Assembly (NCBI RefSeq): GCF_907163125.1
Contig: NZ_OU015319.1
Location: 744,001 to 808,000, forward strand
Length of the DNA: 64,000 bases
Direction: 5' to 3'
Origin: Cloacibacterium caeni
GTDB taxonomy: Bacteria; Bacteroidota; Bacteroidia; Flavobacteriales; Weeksellaceae
Shown: in pieces, positions 27,252 to 36,228 of the stretch
Layout: the number at the start of each line of letters is the position of its first letter
Position numbering within the stretch: the first letter of the stretch is position 1
The notes under the pieces: model-generated
Databases searched by the model: none
What the model saw: only the letters and a program-made list of their open reading frames with translations
What the model was told of the DNA's origin: nothing
Made by a program: the position numbers and the translations under genes

Positions 27252-28984
27252 GTAGCTGTTGCACAACTCCTTTTTTTAGAAAATAGTTTTCAAAAACATA
27301 AAATTTTGACCTCTTTAGAAGCAATTTTAGAGAGGTTTATTTTTTAATTAAGATTCAAAATCATAAAATTTGGGGTGCTTAAAATTGAGTTATTGATGCT
27401 TGGGAAGACTGATTTTATAAAAGCAAAGTTCTTCCCTTGTTTTAGAGATAGAACTTGGGCTAAAACACTCGGTTTTTTGGTGATAAAGCGTAAGTATTTT
27501 TTCAAGTTGTAGGTTAAACTTGCCATTAATACGTGTTTGTTTGCGTTTTTGATGCCTCGTGTATTGACTCTCTTCATGTTCGTAAAGTTGACCAACGTTC
27601 CTATCACGGGTTCTACTGTTTTACTTCGCACTTTTACCATTTTCTTGGCATATTTCTCGTTTTGGGTGAGTTTTTGGTGCATGCGGTCGTAATGTTCTTT
27701 GTGGATGCTGTCGTCTAATTTTTTGAACTTGGTGCTTTTGCCACAGCATTGTTCTCTTAGTGGACAGTTTTTGCAATCTGTTTCGCTACTTCGGTACGTT
27801 CGTTTGGTGTAGCCTTTACTATCCCTTTTTTCGCCTTTGAAAAGCAGTTTCGCTTGGTTGCCTTCGGGTTTTGTGCATTGGTAATAATTTTCTTCTTTGT
27901 TGAAGGTAAAACCTTCTCGCTCGGGTTTGTATTGTCCGAAGTTTGGGATGTAAGCGTTGATGTTTTTTTCATGTAAATACGCCAATGCTTCACCACTGCT
28001 GTAACCACCATCGGCTAAGAGTTCTTCGAGTTCGATTCCGTTTTCTTTTAAGTTTTCTTCGGTAAGTTCTACAATTTGTTCTAAACATTGACTGTCGCGT
28101 TTATCAGCAAAATCAGAACACGCTCCTGTAATGACATGGTGCGCATCGTCTACTGCGATTTGTCCAAAATAATTTAATTGTCTCGCTTTGCCAGGTTTTA
28201 CGCTTACTCTGGCATCTGTATCTGTGGGAGAATAATGGGTGTGATTAGACAAGTATTTGGGACGGATGAGATTGCCGTTTTCGTCGGTTTGATTGCTGTT
28301 GCTATTTGCTGGCATTCCTTTATACGCTTCTGCTTTCCAATCGTGGTGGCGTTCTACCAGTTTCTTGCGGGTGGAAGTTACTTTGTATTCGCTGTTTTCT
28401 TCTAATTCGTTTACAAAAGCACTGGCATCTTCCAAAACTTCCTTCTCTACCAAACTATCCATACTGGCGTTGGCTTTGATGAAAACGCTGTCCACCGCTT
28501 GTCGTTTACCACGAACCATGCCTTTAGAAACGCACATTCTCAAGACTTCTTTAAACAAGTTTAAAAACACTTCTTCGCCATATAAATTGCGAGTTCGGCT
28601 AATGGTACTGTGCCAAGGAAGCTGCTCATGTACATCATAACCTAAAAACAATCGTATCGACAAGCTATCACTACAAAAAGCAATTAATTGTCGATCACTA
28701 TTGATGTTATTCAAATATCCCACCAACAATATCTTAAAGAAAACTACAGGATCTATACTCTCTTGGCCTTCTTTGCCATAATACTTTTGAGTAGCTTTGT
28801 AAATGAAATGTAAATTGAGTTCGGTTTGCAATTTTCTGTAAAAATTATCCTCTGGAACCAAATCCAACAAATTAACCGAAACAAATAATTGGGGCGTAAA
28901 ACTCTTCTTTCCTTGCATATTTAAATTTACGAAATATCCAATTTTTATACAAATTTTTGTATATTTGAGTTGTGCAACAAGCAC
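27252..28984 (-). mobile_element. IS1182-family insertion sequence, copy 1
   Basis: 1733 bp. Imperfect terminal inverted repeats are GTAGCTGTTGCACAACTC at the left and GTGCTTGTTGCACAACTC (reading inward) at the right. The flanking duplication is AGCG (27248-27251 and 28985-28988); the exact boundary is uncertain by one or two bases. The second copy at 43375-45107 has the same length, and the encoded proteins are identical, so one jumped recently. It sits inside the stem of an attC-like site. Confidence 0.93.
27344..28918 (-). CDS. IS1182-family transposase
   Basis: 524 residues from the ATG at 28918 (MQGKKSFTPQLF); longer frames run out of the element and are rejected. Layout: N-terminal DUF772-like domain (FVSVNLLDLVPEDNFYRKL), then DDE transposase core with KRQAVDSVFIKANAS, IAVDDAHHVITGA and ELLADGGYSSGEAL. 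A Cys cluster (DCKNCPLREQCCGKSTKF) follows, then the C-terminal EPVIGTLVNFTNMKR. Intact. Confidence 0.92.
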   Translation of the reverse strand: MQGKKSFTPQLFVSVNLLDLVPEDNFYRKLQTELNLHFIYKATQKYYGKEGQESIDPVVFFKILLVGYLNNINSDRQLIAFCSDSLSIRLFLGYDVHEQLPWHSTISRTRNLYGEEVFLNLFKEVLRMCVSKGMVRGKRQAVDSVFIKANASMDSLVEKEVLEDASAFVNELEENSEYKVTSTRKKLVERHHDWKAEAYKGMPANSNSNQTDENGNLIRPKYLSNHTHYSPTDTDARVSVKPGKARQLNYFGQIAVDDAHHVITGACSDFADKRDSQCLEQIVELTEENLKENGIELEELLADGGYSSGEALAYLHEKNINAYIPNFGQYKPEREGFTFNKEENYYQCTKPEGNQAKLLFKGEKRDSKGYTKRTYRSSETDCKNCPLREQCCGKSTKFKKLDDSIHKEHYDRMHQKLTQNEKYAKKMVKVRSKTVEPVIGTLVNFTNMKRVNTRGIKNANKHVLMASLTYNLKKYLRFITKKPSVLAQVLSLKQGKNFAFIKSVFPSINNSILSTPNFMILNLN

Positions 28985-29279
28985 AGCGGTTTTGCAAGAT
29001 GCGGGGTTGAAGGAATCCTTAGAAAGACTTGTAAAAAATACCCGCAAAAAACTTTTCCATTTTTATATTTTTTTGTAATTTTAAAAAATGGAAAAAGTTT
29101 TTGCTAGCGTTCAGTTTCCCTTACAACTCTCGGTTGCAGTAACCCGCACCTCGCAAAGCCCCTTTCCGTTGTAGGATATTTAAAAGCAATAACTGTTATG
29201 AAAAAATAAACAAAATTGATAATCAAACAGAAAAAAAACAGTATTATTTCAAGCCGTATCTAAAAAAAATTGTTCAATA

Positions 29280-29990
29280 ATGAATAAATTAAAATTATGC
29301 ATAGTAATAATTACTGCTATGCTTTTTTCAGAATCGTATTCTCAGGAAAATAATAAGTTTTCATTAGGGTATGTTATTTCGAAACCAGAAAAAAGCCAAG
29401 GTGATTTTTTATTAAATGGATTAGAGTTTGAATACAGTAGATTCTTAAACAAATCATTATCATTATCTGCAAATATTGAGTTTGACAGACATAATAATTT
29501 TCCAAAATTTGTTAATGGGGGTATGAATACTGGATTAAATCCTAACCCTGAATTATTAAAGTATATTTATACTAATGTTCGTTCAGCAGGAGGATTATGG
29601 ACAAAAGTTAATCAAAGTATTTATTCTATAAATCTCAATTATTTCCCCATAAACAAGAAACATCATAATCTATACATTACAGGTGGTTTTGGCATTAATA
29701 TCCAAGACGCTTTAGAATATGGTATTGAAAGTGCTAAAATAAAATATTATGAAAATGGCACTACTGAATTAGTAAATTACACTGACTTTTATTCTCAAAG
29801 AAGTTCAAACACCATTATTTGTCAAACAGGTGTTGGATATGATTATCTTTTCTTAAACAGCAATTGGTTTATTGGAACCAATTTGAGATTACAATTTCCT
29901 ATAAAAAGAGATGATTTCTTTTTTAAACATGGTGGCTTTAGCTTTGATGAAACCTTAAGATTAGGTATAAAGATTGGAAAAAAATTTTAA
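29280..29990 (+). CDS. outer-membrane beta-barrel-like protein
   Basis: 236 residues with a signal peptide (MLFSESYSQ end) and repeated amphipathic strands (LEFEYSRFLNKSLSLSANIE, LYITGGFGINIQD, IGTNLRLQFPIK), ending LRLGIKIGKKF. Function unknown. Cassette geometry: TTGTAGGAT at 29169 and ATCCTACAAC at 29997-30006 are exact complements flanking the gene. Confidence 0.65.
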   Translation: MNKLKLCIVIITAMLFSESYSQENNKFSLGYVISKPEKSQGDFLLNGLEFEYSRFLNKSLSLSANIEFDRHNNFPKFVNGGMNTGLNPNPELLKYIYTNVRSAGGLWTKVNQSIYSINLNYFPINKKHHNLYITGGFGINIQDALEYGIESAKIKYYENGTTELVNYTDFYSQRSSNTIICQTGVGYDYLFLNSNWFIGTNLRLQFPIKRDDFFFKHGGFSFDETLRLGIKIGKKF

Positions 29991-29996
29991 AAAAAC

Positions 29997-30275
29997 ATCC
30001 TACAACATATTCTATGTCAAAAAACAAGAAAAATTTTAAATATTTTCAATTGGCAAATTGATGGGTTTTTACATAGGGCGTTTCTCGTTTGATGTCTGCA
30101 AAAATGCGGCTTACCCGATGGCGCGGATTTCTAATTCGTGACTTAACATAAATCATATCATTTACTTTAATTAAATTTGTTAAGAACTAATAAACAAAAA
30201 CTCAAATACTGTAACAGAAATTTACGATTATTTAGATGAAAAGAATTTTATAATTACACTTCGTCTATTTGACCG
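29997..30275 (+). other. attC-like spacer
   Basis: It opens with the R''-like ATCCTACAAC followed by ATATTCTATG, also seen after the first cassette gene. A REP-like palindrome (30117-30142) follows, then ACTCAAATA and the TCGTCTATTTGA end of the dispersed block. The boundary is G30275|TTATATG. Confidence 0.55.
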
Positions 30276-30308
30276 TTATATGAAATAATGCATAAAATCG
30301 CATAGAAT

Positions 30309-30695
30309 ATGAAAAATTTATTTAAATCAACATTATTTTTACTTATTTCGGTAATTTTAATTTCTTGCCTTCCTATGTCAGGAACTCCAATGACAGCATT
30401 TATTGTGAAAAATACTTCTGAAAAGCCTATAAGTTTTTCTGCAAGCGTTATAAAAATGTCGCAAACGTTCGGACCTCAAGAAGTAACAAATTCATTTACG
30501 GTTAAAGCAAAAGACAGCATTATTGTAAGACAAACTTATTTCAAAAAAGATGGCGAAAATCCACAAAAATGGTTTTCTAAATTTGATATCTTTCCAGTAG
30601 ATGGTATTGAAATGAATAATCCAAACCTTGCTGAAAATTGGAAAAAAACATCTAATGACAATGTTCCAACCTATACATTTACCATAAACAAATGA
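30309..30695 (+). CDS. small lipoprotein of unknown function
   Basis: 128 residues. Lipobox LISC (Cys20) after a hydrophobic signal, then a beta-rich domain (TAFIVKNTSEKPISFSASVI...). Its stop overlaps the start of the next gene (ATGA), so the pair is translated together. No family recognised. Confidence 0.65.
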   Translation: MKNLFKSTLFLLISVILISCLPMSGTPMTAFIVKNTSEKPISFSASVIKMSQTFGPQEVTNSFTVKAKDSIIVRQTYFKKDGENPQKWFSKFDIFPVDGIEMNNPNLAENWKKTSNDNVPTYTFTINK

Positions 30696-31576
30696 AATCT
30701 CTAAAATTAATCTTACTTTTTACTTCGGTTTTTGCATATTCGCAATCCAATATTTTTGATAGACTTTCTGTATTAGACAACAATGGGAAAACTTGGTATA
30801 ATATTGATGGTTACAGCGTAACAAGTGAAGTTTTTAACAATTCTTTTGACGAAAAAGGGTTAAAGAAAATTTTTAAAAAGCATAATATTACTGAAACCGA
30901 TTTAAAAATTAGAGATGAAAAAATTGATTTCAATAATTATTTCATCACAAAAAAACAGAATATCGCTGGAAACATTTTTCAAACTAACAATTACTATTTT
31001 GTGGAGAATCCTAACAATACTACTACTGTTGTTTGGTTTGTAAAAAATGGAATCACAGATAGAGAGACCGAGGAAGAATTAGTTAATAGAATAATTAAGA
31101 ACCAAATTCCTAGAGAAAATTTTGTTCAGTTGCAAATCCAGTCAATTGATTTTGTAGGAAGAAAAATAGAACTTGGGAATAGTTGCTATTGGTCATATTT
31201 AAATACGGTGCAATGTCCTTACTTTGGAGAAATGAATTGGTCTATCCATAAAACTTTGGAAGACGCAAAACAATCTATTGAAAATCAATTTAATATAACA
31301 AAAACAAGGAAAAATATAAAAATTGCAAGTGAAAATATCGTTGATGTCGAATTTGAAGGCGTTCCAACCAAAGCAAAAAAAGTTATCGTAGAATTTACTG
31401 GAGTGACTTCTGCTTTAGCGGGAATGTCAGGAGGTAAATCATTGACCGTTTATTACATTGCAGAAAATGTGAGAAACAAGAATATAAGTTGTGTAATGAG
31501 TTTTTGGAATAATGATCTAATTAATTCTGACACGAAATTACCTCCATTATTAGAAAAAGTAATGAATGTAAAATAA
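30692..31576 (+). CDS. exported protein of unknown function
   Basis: 294 residues with a signal peptide ending FAYSQSN. Alpha/beta composition; conserved-looking segments are DFVGRKIELGNSCYWSYLNT and FTGVTSALAGMSGGKSLTVYY. It is cotranscribed with the lipoprotein gene before it, so the two probably act together in the envelope. This would be a two-gene cassette. No R''-like box complementary to TTATATGAAAT is evident after its stop. Confidence 0.6.
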   Translation: MKSLKLILLFTSVFAYSQSNIFDRLSVLDNNGKTWYNIDGYSVTSEVFNNSFDEKGLKKIFKKHNITETDLKIRDEKIDFNNYFITKKQNIAGNIFQTNNYYFVENPNNTTTVVWFVKNGITDRETEEELVNRIIKNQIPRENFVQLQIQSIDFVGRKIELGNSCYWSYLNTVQCPYFGEMNWSIHKTLEDAKQSIENQFNITKTRKNIKIASENIVDVEFEGVPTKAKKVIVEFTGVTSALAGMSGGKSLTVYYIAENVRNKNISCVMSFWNNDLINSDTKLPPLLEKVMNVK

Positions 31577-31889
31577 CCCGATACCTCAGCTTTCGAACCG
31601 TGACTACAAAACAGAACCGTGTCATTCTGAACGAAGCGAAGCGTAGTGAAGAATCTCTTCAAAAGGCAAAATATTTCAACTTCGCAACTTTACAAATTCA
31701 CGATTTTACAAATTCACGACTTTACAACTCTGTGACTTTCCATACTCATATCATTTACTTTAATTAAATGTCTTATAAACGAATAAACAAGAACTCAAAT
31801 ACCGAACTAAACAAATGCTAATAATAATTTACAAACTGATATTGATTCGATTTTAAGTGTTTTACAACAATACTTCGTCTATTTGAGTC
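31577..31889. repeat. spacer with dispersed repeats
   Basis: No gene. 31620-31660 holds the GTCATTCTGAACGAAGCG repeat. 31680-31730 repeats TTTACAAATTCACGA-type units. 31770-31889 is a copy of the block with ACTCAAATACCGAAC and TCGTCTATTTGAGT, ending where the next cassette starts with TTATGTGTAAT. Confidence 0.65.
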
Positions 31890-31917
31890 TTATGTGTAAT
31901 ATTAACCAAAATATAAA

Positions 31918-32508
31918 ATGAAAATAAAAAAAATAATAATTAGCATATTAACTGCTCTTGTTTTAATGATATCAATATTCCTATTTATGAATAAGGATAA
32001 GTTTGTCTATGTAGGTTCAGTAGATATTATTGAAGTCGATTGCAGCAAAAAACGACAAATCTTGAGCGAAGTTTTAGAAAGTGACCAAAGGATCAGAAAA
32101 TCAAATGACTTCATCAAATACGCTAAAGAAGATCATAGGAATCAAGAATTAGTGATTAGTATTATTGAAAAGTGTGGTATGCCAACATTGAAGGAGGTAG
32201 GTCATAGACAAATGGACGCAATCTGGTTGGGACTGCAACATAGTACTAAAGAAATTAGAAGAAAGTATTTTCCACAAATAGAGAAAGCGGTTAAAAATGG
32301 AGACTTATCTAAACAACAATATGCACTGATGAAAGATAGGATTTTAATGGACGAAGGAAAACCCCAAATATATGGTTCACAAATAGAAAATGGTAAATTG
32401 TATAAATTAGAAAATCCTGAAACTGTGAATGAAAGAAGAAAAGAAATGGGAATGGAACCAATAGAGGATTATTTAAAAAATTTCAATATTAAATTTAATC
32501 CGAATTAA
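31918..32508 (+). CDS. DUF6624-family protein with membrane anchor
   Basis: 196 residues. An N-terminal membrane helix (IIISILTALVLMISIFLFM) is followed by the DUF6624 pattern: DAIWLGLQHSTKEIRRKYFP, DRILMDEGKPQIYGSQI, and the end ERRKEMGMEPIEDYL. The family function is unknown. Cassette geometry: TTATGTGTAATATT (31890) and ACTACACATAAC (32512-32523) are inverted partners with one mismatch. Confidence 0.75.
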   Translation: MKIKKIIISILTALVLMISIFLFMNKDKFVYVGSVDIIEVDCSKKRQILSEVLESDQRIRKSNDFIKYAKEDHRNQELVISIIEKCGMPTLKEVGHRQMDAIWLGLQHSTKEIRRKYFPQIEKAVKNGDLSKQQYALMKDRILMDEGKPQIYGSQIENGKLYKLENPETVNERRKEMGMEPIEDYLKNFNIKFNPN

Positions 32509-32924
32509 AATACTACACATAACATTGGAATTGACAAAATGCGGGCTTGAAGTTGGTGCTGAAATTGTGAATTTTTTATTCTATCCCGATAGCGCGGGTT
32601 TTAATCCGTGACTACAAAACAGAATCCTGCCATTCTGAACGATGCGAAGCATAGTGAAGAATCTCTTCAAAAGGCAAAATATTTCAACTTCACAACTTTA
32701 CAAATTCACGATTTTACAAATTCACGACTTTACAACTCCCGATAGCGTAGATTTCTAACCGTGACTTTTCATACTCATATCATTTACTTTAATTAAATGT
32801 GTTATAAACGAATAAATAAGAACTCAAATACTGAACTAATTACAATTATTAGATGATAAGAATTTTACAATCATTCTTTGTCTATTTTGTGTGTTAGCCG
32901 GAATCTCTAAAAAACTACTACATA
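32509..32924. repeat. attC-like spacer with two REP-like palindromes
   Basis: R''-like CTACACATAAC starts it. REP-like copies are at 32586-32610 and 32740-32763, with the GTCATTCTGAACGA-type repeat between them. The ACTCAAATAC/TCTATTTTG block ends at G32893|TTAGCCGG. The short leader GAATCTCTAAAAAACTA then resembles the leader of the cassette at 26170. Confidence 0.6.
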
Positions 32925-33737
32925 ATGAAAATTCAATTTTTTCTTTTCCTATTGATCATAAATTACACATATTCTCAAGATAAACTTTTTTTATATGATT
33001 ATAAATTCATTTCTGATTCTACCAATAGAATGAATGTAAAAAATGAAATAATGATTTTGAATGTTCAGAAAGATAGAACAGAATTCTATAGTTACGAAAG
33101 ATATTCTTCTGATTCAATACAGTTATCTGAAAGTAAAAAAGGGAATATGGCTATGCCAAAAAATAAAGTTCTGATTAATGAAAGAATTATTAAATATCCT
33201 AATTCAAATCAAATTGATTATATAACTTTTATGTCTTGGGATAAGTATATTATTAAACAAGAAATAGATCTAAACTGGAAATTGAAAAATAGATTTTCAA
33301 AAATTTTAGGTTATGATGTGCAAGAAGCAACTACTGAATTCGGTGGAAGAAAGTGGGTTGCTTGGTTTGCAAAAGAATTACCAATTCCAGACGGACCTTA
33401 TAAATTCAAAAATCTTCCTGGTTTAATTTTAAAAATTGAAGACACTAGTAAAAGTCATATTTTTGAATTAAAGGGAATAAGAACAAATGATCATAATTTT
33501 TCTTATCCCAATTTGAACAACTATAAAGAATATAAATTGAATTTTGACCAATACGTGAAAAAGTTTAAAGAGTATCGTAAAAACCCAACAGCTGATTTAA
33601 TGGGTCAAATTCCTGACCAAAGAGATGCAGAAGGAAACTTCAAAACTTCCGCTCAAATAATAAAAGAATTAAATGATAAATGGTTAGAAAACTTTAAGAA
33701 AGATAATAACATCATAGAAATAAACTTGCTACACTAA
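32925..33737 (+). CDS. GLPGLI-family exported protein
   Basis: 270 residues. Signal peptide (MKIQFFLFLLIINYTYSQ), then the family pattern: an alternating beta domain with WDKYIIKQEIDLNWKL, and the signature PYKFKNLPGLILKIED (NLPGLI in place of GLPGLI). The family is found only in Bacteroidota and is thought to be periplasmic or outer-membrane; its role is unknown. No matching R''-like box was found after the stop. Confidence 0.85.
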   Translation: MKIQFFLFLLIINYTYSQDKLFLYDYKFISDSTNRMNVKNEIMILNVQKDRTEFYSYERYSSDSIQLSESKKGNMAMPKNKVLINERIIKYPNSNQIDYITFMSWDKYIIKQEIDLNWKLKNRFSKILGYDVQEATTEFGGRKWVAWFAKELPIPDGPYKFKNLPGLILKIEDTSKSHIFELKGIRTNDHNFSYPNLNNYKEYKLNFDQYVKKFKEYRKNPTADLMGQIPDQRDAEGNFKTSAQIIKELNDKWLENFKKDNNIIEINLLH

Positions 33738-33824
33738 AAAAAACGATGGTGCGGATTTTTAATCCGTGACTTCCTTTATTTCATAACTCATAACCCAATT
33801 CTTAAATTTTAATAACCTCCTGAA
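33738..33824. repeat. REP-like palindrome between genes
   Basis: GATGGTGCGGATTTTTAATC, then CGTGAC (33745-33769): one more copy of the dispersed palindrome. It is not followed by the ACTCAAATA block, so the cassette pattern breaks here. Confidence 0.7.
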
Positions 33825-34769
33825 ATGAAACTAATACCAATTTTATTTTTTATGATTACTTCATCATTTGCATTTGGTCAATTTAATAATAAAAAAGAAT
33901 TCAAAAAAGTGACAAGTGAAATCTTAGACATTATTAAAAGAAAATCAATGGTCAGAGATTCTATTGACTGGCCTACATTTACTCATGAAATTGAAAACGA
34001 TGTCAATGAAACAGAGATATCCCAAGCAAATTTTATAATTTATAAGATTATCAGAAAACTAAGAAGCTATGGAGATAATCATTCCATTTATCAAGACAAA
34101 ATTGAGACTGAGACCTATTATTCAAAAAAAGATTCAATTTCATACCCTACCTCTAAATTAATAAATGGAAATATAGGTCTTTTAATTTTACCATCTCATT
34201 TATCAATGAATCCAGAGGAAAATTTAAAATATGCTACTATTCTAAGAGAAGAAATTCAAAATTTGGATCAAAACCAGATTTCAGGTTGGATTGTAGATGT
34301 AAGAGAAAATGAGGGAGGTAATATGTGGCCAATGATTGCAGGACTCAATCCTTTAATTCAAGATGGAATTGTAGGATTTTTTGCAAGTAATAAAACCATT
34401 ACAAATTGGTATTCAAAATCAATAAAGCCAATTGGGGTTAAGAGAATGACAAATAATTATAAATGCAAGGATTTAAGCAAAAAAATTGCAGTTTTAATAA
34501 GTGACAAAACAGCAAGTAGTGGTGAAATGACAGCAATATCTCTTCTAGGTAGAGAAAATTCAAAAACATTTGGTAATAAAACTGCTGGATACACAACAGC
34601 TAATGCAATGTATAAACTGAGTAACGGGGCAACTCTTCTTTTAGCGGTGAGTTATTCTATGGATAAAAATAAAAAAAAATATACCGATGGAATTAATCCA
34701 GAGGTATGGATTGAAGAAAATGAGGATATATTAGGGAGTGCAGTAAAATGGCTAGAAAAATCAGAATAA
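33825..34769 (+). CDS. S41-family (C-terminal processing type) peptidase
   Basis: 314 residues with a signal peptide ending SFAFGQ. The S41 core is clear: GNIGLLILPSHLSM, SGWIVDVRENEGGNMWPMI, and the nucleophile segment DKTASSGEMTAISL (Ser231 or Ser232). The FGNKTAGYTTAN and DGINPEVWI blocks follow. No PDZ domain is present, as in short Bacteroidota S41 proteins. Probably an exported serine peptidase; substrate unknown. Confidence 0.85.
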   Translation: MKLIPILFFMITSSFAFGQFNNKKEFKKVTSEILDIIKRKSMVRDSIDWPTFTHEIENDVNETEISQANFIIYKIIRKLRSYGDNHSIYQDKIETETYYSKKDSISYPTSKLINGNIGLLILPSHLSMNPEENLKYATILREEIQNLDQNQISGWIVDVRENEGGNMWPMIAGLNPLIQDGIVGFFASNKTITNWYSKSIKPIGVKRMTNNYKCKDLSKKIAVLISDKTASSGEMTAISLLGRENSKTFGNKTAGYTTANAMYKLSNGATLLLAVSYSMDKNKKKYTDGINPEVWIEENEDILGSAVKWLEKSE

Positions 34770-34863
34770 ATAAACATCGATAGCATGGATTTCTAATCCG
34801 TGAAAACAAATCAGAAACCTATCACTCTGAACGAAGCACAACACAGTGAAGAATCTCTTTATA

Positions 34864-36228
34864 GGTAGTATTTCATTAACTGTGTAAGTTGAAAAGTTAT
34901 TCTGAAAAATTTTGAGCAATAAAAGCTCAAAAAATTTTTCGGAAATAACTTTTTACTATTTTATATATTTACATAGTTATGATTGACAAAGAAGACTTAT
35001 TAAACAACAAGGATTTCTACAAATCCTTTAAGAATGGAGAAGATTTAACCTCATTCTTTAAACAAATGCACAAACGAGCTGTAGAACACATGCTCGAAGC
35101 CGAACTTGATGCTCATCTCGACAACGAGAAACACGAAAAAACCACCACTGGAAACTATCGTAACGGACACGGAACCAAAAAGATAAAATCCTCATTTGGT
35201 GAATCTGAAATAAAAATTCCCAGAGATAGAGAAAGTAGTTTTGAACCAGCTCTAGTTCCTAAAAGACACAATATTATAGAAGGTTTAGAAAATATCATTA
35301 TCTCCTTTTATGCTAAAGGAATGAGCGTGAGCGATATTGAGGAGCAAATTCGTGAGATGTACGATTTTGAAGTCTCTACTTCTACCATTTCTAGGATTAC
35401 TGATGCAGTTGCAAGCGAAGTAGTGAGTTGGCAGAATAGACCATTAGAAGACCTTTATCTCATTGTTTGGATGGATGGAATTGTCTTTAAAGTTCGTGAA
35501 AACTCAAAAGTCATCAATAAAACCATCTATTTAGCGGTAGGTTTAAACCGTGATGGCAAGAAAGAAGTTCTCGGAATGTGGCTCGGAAAAAACGAAAGTT
35601 CTAGTTTTTGGATGACTGTTTTAACCGATTTAAAAGCTCATGGTGTAGAAGATATTTTAATTACAGCTACCGATAATTTGAATGGATTTACCCAGACTAT
35701 TCGCTCAATTTTTCCTGAATCTCAAACCCAAATCTGTGTAGTTCATCAAATTAGAAACGCCTGTAAATACGTGGTTTGGAAAGACAGAAAAGACTTTACT
35801 GCCGATATGAAGCACATCTATAATGCTCCAAATAAACAAGCGGCAGAAGCCGCTCTGAATGATTTTGCAGAAAAATGGGAATCCAAATATGCTTATGCGA
35901 TAAAATCGTGGAGAGATAATTGGGACGAACTGACTGTATTTTTTGACTTTCCTTTGGAAATCCGTAAAATTATTTACACTACTAATTTAATTGAAAATCT
36001 CAATGGAAAAATCAGAAAATATACCAAAAACAAAATGTCTTTCCCTACGGATGATGCAGTCTTGAAGTCGGTTTTTCTTGCTTTAAAGGAAGCTACCAAA
36101 AAATGGTCAATGCCAATCCAAAATTGGGGTATTGTTTTAAACCAATTTATGCTTATTTTTGACAAAAGGCTCAGATTATAAAATCCAAGCCTTAACTTTT
36201 TAACTTACACACTTTTTGGGATAGTGTC
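34864..36228 (+). mobile_element. IS256-family insertion sequence
   Basis: 1365 bp with long imperfect terminal repeats sharing TGTGTAAGTT and AAAAGTTA. An 8-bp duplication TCTTTATA lies at 34856-34863 and 36229-36236, the size expected for IS256. It landed inside the dispersed repeat GAAGAATCTCTTTATAATAG, which is seen uninterrupted at about 36604 and 36950. Confidence 0.88.
34979..36181 (+). CDS. IS256-family (mutator-type) transposase
   Basis: 400 residues, full length. Family blocks are [36 protein letters not shown] and [13 protein letters not shown] (first Asp). The second Asp lies in the [13 protein letters not shown] region, and [13 protein letters not shown] and [19 protein letters not shown] carry the distal Glu. 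Intact. Confidence 0.94.
   Translation: MIDKEDLLNNKDFYKSFKNGEDLTSFFKQMHKRAVEHMLEAELDAHLDNEKHEKTTTGNYRNGHGTKKIKSSFGESEIKIPRDRESSFEPALVPKRHNIIEGLENIIISFYAKGMSVSDIEEQIREMYDFEVSTSTISRITDAVASEVVSWQNRPLEDLYLIVWMDGIVFKVRENSKVINKTIYLAVGLNRDGKKEVLGMWLGKNESSSFWMTVLTDLKAHGVEDILITATDNLNGFTQTIRSIFPESQTQICVVHQIRNACKYVVWKDRKDFTADMKHIYNAPNKQAAEAALNDFAEKWESKYAYAIKSWRDNWDELTVFFDFPLEIRKIIYTTNLIENLNGKIRKYTKNKMSFPTDDAVLKSVFLALKEATKKWSMPIQNWGIVLNQFMLIFDKRLRL

Larger units (their letters stand above)
27233..29168 (+). other. attC-like site interrupted by an IS1182-family element
   Basis: Without the element and its target duplication this is about 195 bp. The R''-like box CCGATAAC (27240-27247) is followed by an arm at 28986-29008. 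That arm pairs with 29141-29162 (AACCCGCACC, TCGCAAAGCCCC) over about 20 positions with one bulged G. The centre holds a second large dyad around 29035-29105 (CTTTTCCATTTTT and AAAAATGGAAAAAG). The site ends G29168|TTGTAGG, the start of the next cassette. Confidence 0.65.

Noticed and set aside
27757-28405. Extra frames inside both IS1182 copies
   Set aside because: They are other-frame shadows of the transposase, present identically in both copies.
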